Notes under the pieces: generated by a model
Told to the model about the DNA's origin: nothing
Seen by the model: only the letters and a program-made list of their open reading frames with translations
Database searches by the model: none
Shown: positions 56,701 to 64,000 of the stretch, piece by piece
Layout of the letters: the number at the start of each line of letters is the position of its first letter
How positions within the stretch are numbered: position 1 is the first letter of the stretch
NCBI GenBank assembly: GCA_001574975.1
Contig: KQ965747.1
Location: 127,438-191,437 of the forward strand
Reading direction: 5' to 3'
Source of the DNA: Gonapodya prolifera JEL478
Lineage: Eukaryota > Monoblepharomycota > Monoblepharidomycetes > Monoblepharidales > Gonapodyaceae
DNA length: 64,000 nt
Translations under genes and position numbers: made by a program

Positions 56701-59700
56701 GATCCCTCTGATATTCGCTGTACTGAAATGGTTCCCGGGGTCGATCAGGATTCGGTGTGAAAAGAAACAATGAGTCTTCAAATCGGGATTTTGTTTGGTT
56801 TGTCGAGTCCCCCTCAATCGATGTGTCAAGGAGCTTGTACGATTCGATCAATTGGTAGATTTGTTGAACCCGATTGTCTCGCATTTCTTGGGTCATAAAT
56901 CAAGGTCGGTCGTCATTTTGAATCACGGAGGGTGGATGCGGGACGCTCACTCTCTATGTCAGCCAACTTCCGCTGAATAACTTCATCCAGGGCTCGTTCA
57001 CGTCTTGATGGTCAAGATTTTATCGACATCACGATTTTAGAAAGACAACATGAACGCCCGAATTACCTTCGCATCATCCTGTCAACTTTTGTTCCAGCAT
57101 GGGTTCTTTTTTGCAATTCAGATTTTTCACGGTAGCCTGACTGATAATAGTTGATGAAGTCCTGGCCCGGCTCAAATACTGGAGAAACCTGAAATGTGAT
57201 ATTATCGCTCGGTGGTCGAAGCTACTGTAACCAAAAACACGATGCTAACCTCGGTAGGATCATCATCGTGGTGCTGGCGAAGTACCATAAGAAGCACATG
57301 CTTAGGAAGATCTGGTTCAAATTTCGGTTAGAAACCTCAAGTTTGCTAAGACTCGAAACTTCACTTAAGCAACTCACAATCCTGGCATTTTACAATATTT
57401 ACTCCATCCGTCAAACCAACAACAAGGTCAGCTCTTGAGTTTAAAAACTCGACAGCCGTGACAGGCTCGTTAAATTGAACATCTCGCACAAGGGCACATT
57501 CTCGTGTCCAAATTTTGACCGTCCCGTCCATGCTGGATGTGGCAAAGAGTCCCAAATTGTCCAACACCGCTATATGCGTCACACGTCCTGCGTGGTCATC
57601 ATCCCGCGAATGCTTGTATGGAGCACCGAAACCAGACACCGGATGATACGGTATTGTAAGCGTGGTACCTCCAACGGAGACGAATACGACTCCCATTTTC
57701 TCAGATGAGGCGATCAGCGATACGTCTCCTGCGGGAATTGTGGTCGTGAAAGCATGCTCCACCAAAAAGGGCATCTTGAAACCGTCTGAAGGGCGAGGTT
57801 CACCGTTGTACGGGACAATTTTAAAACATCGAAGGAGGGAGTCTCTTCCACAAGTGAAAATCATGTTAAATCGCGGCTCAACAAACAAATGACAAATGGC
57901 GGCAGTGTGTGCTTGTACGAGTGGTTCGTGCCGACCGTGCTTGGAAATATCAATCAGCAGCAATTGACCGTCACTACGAATAGGTTCACGATTCAAGAAG
58001 GTTGTTTGAGATGGAAATTGGCGTAATATATGCTCACGATGTACCACAAACAGGCCACATCAAAGTGGGCTTATTGTCGATGGAGGGTGGCGTGACAGTA
58101 CTAATACACGTTGATCTTTCACGTCGATAGTCTGATGAAGAGGCCATTCAAGATAGACTTTTTCAAAGTTTGATTCGTAAAGACGGATCACCCACGATTT
58201 CTCTTCCATTCGTTCACCAGCTTCATCGGGTGCATACGAGCCTCATAAACGGCCAGATCTCCACCGGACAGAAGATTATAGAGCCGATCTAAGTAAATTG
58301 CACGAGATTCAACGTTTAAAACTTTCAAAGCCATATCAGGACAAGCAAGCTCACCTCCTTTCATATCATATGTGCTACCGACTACTCCATCATTCTGCAA
58401 CACTGGAAATGCTGTGTATAGGACCCTTCCATCTACCGTCCCAGTCATTCGCGCCGTTCCATCGTCCGTCACAACCAGTAACCTCCGAGTAGGACCCGCC
58501 ACACCCGAGACGGACCCTTCCGGGAGTTCGATCCGACGGAGAAGAGTGGGGCGGGAAAGTAGAGATACAAAGGGACGGTGAAACAAGGAAAATGAATAGG
58601 TAGACAAAGAGTGCGTGGTGGATACGGAGAGGGTGCGGTCTGAGAGAATTGTCATGGATAGTACTGGGTGCGTGAATTGAAGGCTAAGTGCACGATGAAG
58701 GTTGGGCAAATCGAAACTGGAAGGTACGTGCAACTTGAACTTACTTGTACACTTCTCTCCCTGTCTCCAAACTCCAGCACCGCACAACACCGTCCTTGCC
58801 CCCACTCACCAACAACGGGATCTTTGGTGTTCCTTCGGGAAAAGGTACAACCATACTCGTTACTCCATTTTGGTGGGCAAACAGGTTGTGCACCACGTGG
58901 TTAAGAGGATCCAGGATCTTGACTGTTTTATCAGGGTCAGCAAAGTCTTCAAAAAGAGGTCAATAATAGAACTCACTGCGGCCTTCGGTACCTCCAACGC
59001 AGAGATACCCAAACGGCTCGTACCAGGCGAGAGCCGCGATGGTACCGTCCGTAATGTTGGTCAAACGCTCGATGCGGACGCCAGTGTTGTAGGAGTAGAC
59101 CTACAACGAATTCAGTTGTGGGAAGCTGGAGTTTCTTCATTGGCCTCAAGACTCACAATAACATCACCCCCAACCACCACGTATATTCTCCCGTGTACTG
59201 CTCTTCCCGGCTTGCCCTGTCCGTTTGTGTGGGATTCCTTGGAGCTTGCGTGAAACCCTCCCGAACAAAACACAGACGTTGTGCACCATTCGTCAGGGTC
59301 CAAATCATTTATATGCAGCCGAGCTGAAAGTGGTTGATTCGGAGAGGTCGACCTGTTAATCGAAGGCGGGGTGTGAAACGGACGGAGGATGGTAGTGAAT
59401 CGATGTCGCGCCAGGGTACCAACCAGTCGCCGCCTCCCCATCCCCATATGCTCAAGCTTCCAACTCCGCCGACAATGAATTCGCTGGCTTCTTCCACGGC
59501 TGTAATGTGCAGCGCTGGAGTTCTAAGCGGTGTCGATGACAAAGGGCGGAGGTATGGATCAAACGTCTGGCAAGGTATCGAAACGACAGTTGAATATCGA
59601 CATGTCACAGAACCAAATTTGCACAATTACCTTGATACACATGGTCTTAGTCACTCCAACCACACAACGCCTCGCCTTCGCCCAGCACCATCCGACTACA

Positions 59701-60947
59701 TCTCCAGCCTCCCGCCCTGCCTCAACCGCCCCATCCGCTCCCGGATCATCCACTTTAAAGCCAACGTGTGCCGCGACTCGAAGTCCCCTGTACGCTCGGG
59801 CGCACGTCGAGTCGAGCACGAGGGTGAGGTCGGGGTTGGCCACCGGAAGAACTCGGATGAGAGGGGGATGAGGCACTGAAAGGTTGCGAGACAGAAGAAA
59901 CCCGTGTAGAAGTGATGGGGTGAGAGGGGGCGGTGGCGGTGGTTGGGGGGTGACTATGGTAGGGAGCCCTATAAGAGCTCGTGAGGACCGTCGCTGGAGG
60001 AGTGCAGCCGGAGGAGGTGGAGCGAGCATGGCAGATTGAGGACGGGAGAATGTTCCCGAGGCGCTTGGCATGAAGAGGACGCTTTGACTGGGGATGCTTT
60101 CCAAAAGGTGGGTTGTCTTGTGTTCTCGTTTAATTGCCCGAGAAGCACTGGACGTGTTGCGAGCGGCCTTTGATTCTAGAACGGGTACGTCACGCTCAAC
60201 TCCCAAAATTGCCTCCAGTTTCGTCTTAAGAATGGTCCAAGGCTCCACTGCGGCCCCCTTCTCCACCCTCTTCCCTCCAGCAACACGCCTGTTTTGCCCA
60301 ATCTGCTCTTCTTCTTCAATGAGCTTCATGACAGCATCTTTCACTCGTTCTGCAGATTTTTTTCGCTCTTCTTCCTCATTTTCGAAATGAAGGGATGACC
60401 TGCGTCGCCGCATTATTGAAAGGCGCCGTCCAGGGGTGTCGACGATTTTCTCTGCGACCTCTGCAGGAACAAAGGCTTCTGCCTGCGTACCAAGAAGTGG
60501 ATTTCGTCGCAGCGCCGAGCGTGGTCCTGAGCTCGACGAAGCGGAAGAACTGGAGCCCGAGTCGTCATCCGAAGAACTAAAGCTGTCGCTGACGAACGAA
60601 GATGATCGAGAGCGGTCCCAAGGGTTGTCCCCCGAGTTATTTCCAAAGAGGCTGTCACTGGATTGCCCGCCCTCATCTTCATCGGATTCACTTTGTGAAG
60701 TTTCATCTTCTTCACTGCCAGACTCCTCACTGTCGTTTCCCTGTTCCGACTCCCCATCCTCGAAGTCCACTCCAGCGTCACCAGTAATCTCTCTGACATC
60801 GTCGGCATCGCTGAATTTAACTGTCCGCCCTCCAGCAGGGATCGGTTGTTCCAATGCTTCTTCACCACTGCTCTGAAACTCATTCCGGACCTCCGGAGGA
60901 TCCTCTTGCCCCAGATCCACTCCGTCTGAATTTGCTGACTGCAGCAT
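53701..60947 (-). CDS. Giant WD40-HEAT protein of ciliary type (WDR87/WDR97-like)
   Basis: I read the minus-strand segments from 60947 to 53701 as one gene. It opens with an acidic, Ser-rich disordered region (GSEEDETSQSESDEDEGG). A WD40 propeller region follows (about 59.8-57.4 kb), with 'TAAICHLFVEPRFNMIFTCG', 'VTHIAVLDNLGLFATSSMDG' then TVKIWTREC, and LVVGLTDGVNIV. Next comes PKHVLLMVLRQHHDDDPTE and YQSGYREKSELQKRTH, then helical stretches (DNRVQQIYQLIESYKLLD, EWIKYTEEELIEKAREYR). A Pro-rich linker (about 55.4-55.0 kb) leads to HEAT-like repeats ('EVVLALIYRLADKEDDVRKA', then ALASLVELG). A last basic exon (53988-53701, reading SLKSHSQEVTALRRKSHQTV) ends it. The layout, WD40 then long helical/HEAT tail, recalls WDR87/WDR97-type flagellar proteins; this is inference. 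Splitting into two genes near 57.0 kb is the main alternative. Confidence 0.6.
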
Positions 60948-61354
60948 TCAAAGCTCCTTGCAGACTCGAAATGGCGATCGAATGAAGATTGTGTGGTGGC
61001 GCAGCGAACACAAGTGCGGTTGAAATTCTGCAGGACATCCCACCACACCATCAGAAGGACCAGTTTGATAAGTTAGTATTTTGTCCTCTCCCCATTCAAT
61101 GAAAATTGAACAGACTTGCTTCGCACTAGTATTACTTCGTACGTATAAGTCAACAATATCAAACATAGATATGCTAGAGTACAGGTACAAAACAGAAACT
61201 CCATAATGCTAAGCGTTCACTCCCAGAATGCCTCCCCATTCCGTGCACATCCGTATATACATCAATCACATCAAGTAAGACGTCAATGCAATTTCGTACC
61301 GCATAAAGTGTTCAGAAGCAAAATATCCGAACGTTACGTTGACCCCAACATCCT
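60948..61354. other. Intergenic between kinase and WD40 gene
   Basis: A+T-rich spacer of about 400 bp between the stop of the kinase gene and the start of the WD40 gene, both on the minus strand; probably the WD40 gene's promoter. Nothing else seen. Confidence 0.4.
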
Positions 61355-64000
61355 TCAGTACGACCGGTAGTACCCCCGACTTTCATCCTCCCACGCAGTC
61401 CTGCGACGCTGTTCACGCGACACCAAGTCATCATGATCCGGGTGAGCATTTGGAGATCGCCCCCCGTCCAGAGCATCATTGTAATCTTGCATCCTTTCTC
61501 CTGTCAGCTGTTGAAACACCTCTGCGGTCAACGAGGCGTGCCTTCGGAGATTGCTTACGTCGGGTACGTTCTCATCCAAAAGTTCTTCCTCGTTCCTGGT
61601 CATCCTCTCGGCCCACTCCTCGAAATTGTCATCGTCGTCAACAGAGGATGGTCGTCCATGTGTCCAGTGCCACGGCGTACTTTTGGGACGATCTCCAGAT
61701 GTTTTAGAGTGGGAGCTTTGCCTCATCTGCCCTGAAAGCTCCGAGTATTGCGAAATAGGTGATTGCCCTCTAACATTCGGTCCTGCCGGAGCCTGTCTGC
61801 CGGACAAATCCGAATAGGTCATCCTCGATTGCGCCTCTCCCAGTGACGCCACTGCCACTGCGCTGGGAGGCGGTAAACCAGCATCATTCGGTGCCGTGCT
61901 GGACCGAACAATCATCGTCTGCGAATTACGCGGAGACACTTCCGATGGCGGGCCAGACACGTCGATCTCTGCGTGCCTCAAGTTCGCTAAGCTCTTTGGT
62001 CTCCACAGATACTTGCGGAATCCCTTAGGTGGAGCCGATATCGATGGAGGGACTATGGCTCGCATTGTCGATTGCGAACTCGAGACTGACGCATCCACCA
62101 GTGGTGTTCGAGAGTGATCACTCGGAATTGGAGTTCGCTGGTCGGCAACGATAGCGCCCAAAAATGAGTTGCGCCAAGAAGATTTCTGGCGATTAAACCG
62201 CGGAGGCGGCGTCGATGACGTGTTCGGCAAATCTGGTGGAACTCCAACATTCCTGTTGGAATCCACGACATCGCCTGATGTGGCGCTTCCCAGCTTTCTG
62301 CTTCGAGAAGGCGACTCTCCGAGTATTTTTGATCGGCTGGGGGATTCCTGAGCTGACTTGAGTTTCGTCGAAGACGGTGCCGCCCCATGGTTTCCACCTC
62401 CATTTATCTGTTCCATCACTGCAGCAGCAGCAGCGTCATCTATTTTCATGGATCTTCGGAAAAAGGCGGAAAGACTCTTTTGAGGGGGTCTCTCTTGCGG
62501 AGCTTGCGGGGGACCCGAGTCTGGAATCGAAATGTCCGTATCCGACTTCAACTTGGAACCCACTGCTGACAGGGCTTTGACCATGCCAGACCGTTCCCTG
62601 GGAGGACTGATGGGTGTGGGAGGTTTTGAAAGCTCTACGGCGGACATGGTGTGAGGTCCATCGGGAATAGCTGCACAACAACACCCTATTTGAGCTCGGA
62701 GGGCTATTGTGCCGGGGACAAAACAAACTCACTATCAGCTGGTCCAGCTTTCCCTTTCTTTGCACTCTTCGGCGTCAATCCGAAGAAATTCCGAAGCCGA
62801 GATCCAATCGACGTGGGCTATGATAAGAGATCGAGAATCAGAGCCATGTTTGCAAGTTCAATCCCTGTCGACACGCACTTCGGGTTCCTTTTCCTCCCAC
62901 TGTCGCATCCTAACACTTGGGTCGACAAACCACCTGCCAATCCGCGCCTCCCATTCACGAACACCAATCTCGTCAAGGTCGGCAACCGTCCATTCGTGGA
63001 AAGCGGCTTCCTTAAGAGTCGCTCGTCGACTTTGGTCCTTTTCCAGGAGGCGAGAAAGCAGGTGCACCAACTGCGGTGTTGGAGGAAGGACGTCGGGACC
63101 ATGGTTGAAAGAAGGTCTAATTTGCAGTTTGTGTGTTGTAAGATGAGAACATTGAGCAAACATGGCAACGCTCACGCTTGGATCCCAACAGCCCTGTATG
63201 CATCCCAAATGTTCGCTCCAGCGAAGGGTAACTTTCCAAATGCGATGCAGTACAGTGTGACACCAGAGGCCCAAACATCCCCCGCTACCATTCCCGGTCT
63301 CGATCGTGTCAGGCTTGCGCTCGCACGCACCGTCTCAATGCTGACACGACCGTCACTATCAAGCCCGTAACAAGCCTCCGGGGGAAGAAAGGCAGGAGTA
63401 CCGGCGCCGTGGGCTAACTCATCATCGAGATCGAGAGTTGCTGTAGTCGCAGAATCAATGTCGCTAGTCTGGGTGGTCTGATAGACAACGACAGTTGTTC
63501 GAGGACGCGTGGACGAAACAGCTGGGGCATGCCTGAGGTAACAGGAACTTCCCAAATCCGAGAGAACGAGTCGGTTATCTTGGCCTATCAACAGATTAGC
63601 GGGCTTTATATCGCGATGGGCGATACCAAAGTAGTGCACTATGGTGTTGAATGGGTTTAACATTCGTCATGTCTTGGTCCGAACTGGAAGAGACATCGCG
63701 GAACTCACAAAATGCGACCCCTTCCAGCAAATCCCGCCAAAGTGGCCTCGCCGTTTTCTCAGACCAAAAAGGACGAGGAGGGTCCGCCAAGTCATCGCTC
63801 CATTTGAGCGCGCCTTGTGCGGCATAATCCAGAACTTGAGGCAAAGTTAAGTCGTGGTAAATACAGACTTCAGCGATTTTCGCTTTTGATTAGGACCCAC
63901 CGATGTAAACCTTTGGGCTTGACGGGTCATCCACCACTTCTCGCAATCCTATGATGCGGTCACCCCCAGCATCAGCAGCCATAGCAAGGACCTCGACTTC
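61355..64000 (-). CDS. Ser/Thr protein kinase, CaMKK/LKB1-kinase-like, 5' end off window
   Basis: Minus strand, cut by the right edge. Visible exons give LPQVLDYAAQGALKW, then FGIAHRDIKPANLLIG (catalytic loop with Asp), LVLSDLGSS in place of DFG, and AGTPAFLPPEACYG in place of APE. VAGDVWASGVTLYCIAFGKL and LLSRLLEKDQSRRATLKEAA (subdomain XI) follow. The 'GTPAFLPPE' activation segment and the insert before it are typical of the CaMKK/Tos3/Sak1 group that activates AMPK (Snf1). After EKEPE a spliced exon PTSIGSRLRNFFGLTPKSAK joins to a Ser/Pro-rich tail of about 430 residues ending YYRSY at 61355. The N-lobe (Gly loop, Lys) is only partly inside the window (EVEVLAMAADAGGDRIIGLR at the edge). 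The tail is likely regulatory. Confidence 0.75.

Noticed and set aside
1-64000. CRISPR arrays, bacterial operons or intact transposons
   Set aside because: Genes have spliceosomal introns throughout, no regularly spaced repeats were seen, and no transposase or reverse transcriptase motif was recognised.

Overview
The window is nuclear DNA of an intron-rich fungus, most likely a zoosporic (flagellated or recently flagellated) early-diverging lineage such as a chytrid or monoblepharid. The evidence is short spliceosomal introns (about 55-100 bp, GTGAGT/GTAAGT...AG), fungal housekeeping genes (QCR7, PIG-V/GPI18, antizyme, BRO1-family, OFA-type MFS carrier) and flagellum-type genes (DRC11/IQCA1-like AAA protein, a long WD40/HEAT protein of the ciliary kind, RPAP3). 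No species is claimed. Exon boundaries were worked out by eye from splice consensus, reading phase and family conservation.

Layout. 0-7.7 kb: accessory-like DNA. A diverged direct repeat (1-205 and 7368-7570) flanks a secreted Cys/Thr-rich glycoprotein gene, a frameshifted LRR-like fragment and a strongly CpG-depleted stretch holding remnants of a crinkler (CRN)-like gene. 7.7-17.3 kb: RPAP3 co-chaperone, a decaying tandem array of three BTB-like genes, a secreted cysteine-repeat protein and a ten-exon gene with three HMG-like boxes. 17.7-22.4 kb: a degraded phosphatidylserine decarboxylase relative, QCR7 (complex III) and ornithine decarboxylase antizyme with a +1 frameshift site whose stop is UAG. 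22.9-33.9 kb: a BRO1/ALIX/PalA-like gene with an unusually long C-terminal tail, PIG-V, and divergently a DRC11/IQCA1 homologue carrying several lesions. 33.9-41.1 kb: a large unknown gene, a possible CBM21-like gene and a secreted protein-arginine deiminase with its catalytic residues intact. 41.9-46.3 kb: a MYND-finger gene, its decayed duplicate and a broken DHA2-type MFS transporter. 46.6-64 kb: SSP411/YyaL-type thioredoxin-fold protein, OFA-type carrier, a long WD40/HEAT protein, and a protein kinase running off the right edge.

The genes form no operon or single pathway; this is a eukaryotic chromosome segment. The themes are flagellum/dynein-related genes (DRC11, WD40/HEAT protein, RPAP3), membrane and secretory biology (PIG-V, BRO1, OFA carrier), polyamine control (antizyme), and many broken or duplicated accessory genes (CRN-like, BTB array, MYND copy, MFS, PSD). 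The strongest items for follow-up are the UAG-type antizyme shift site, the secreted fungal PAD, the recurrence of in-frame UAG codons in several otherwise open genes, the three-fold exon duplication in the HMG gene, and the CpG-depleted CRN island.
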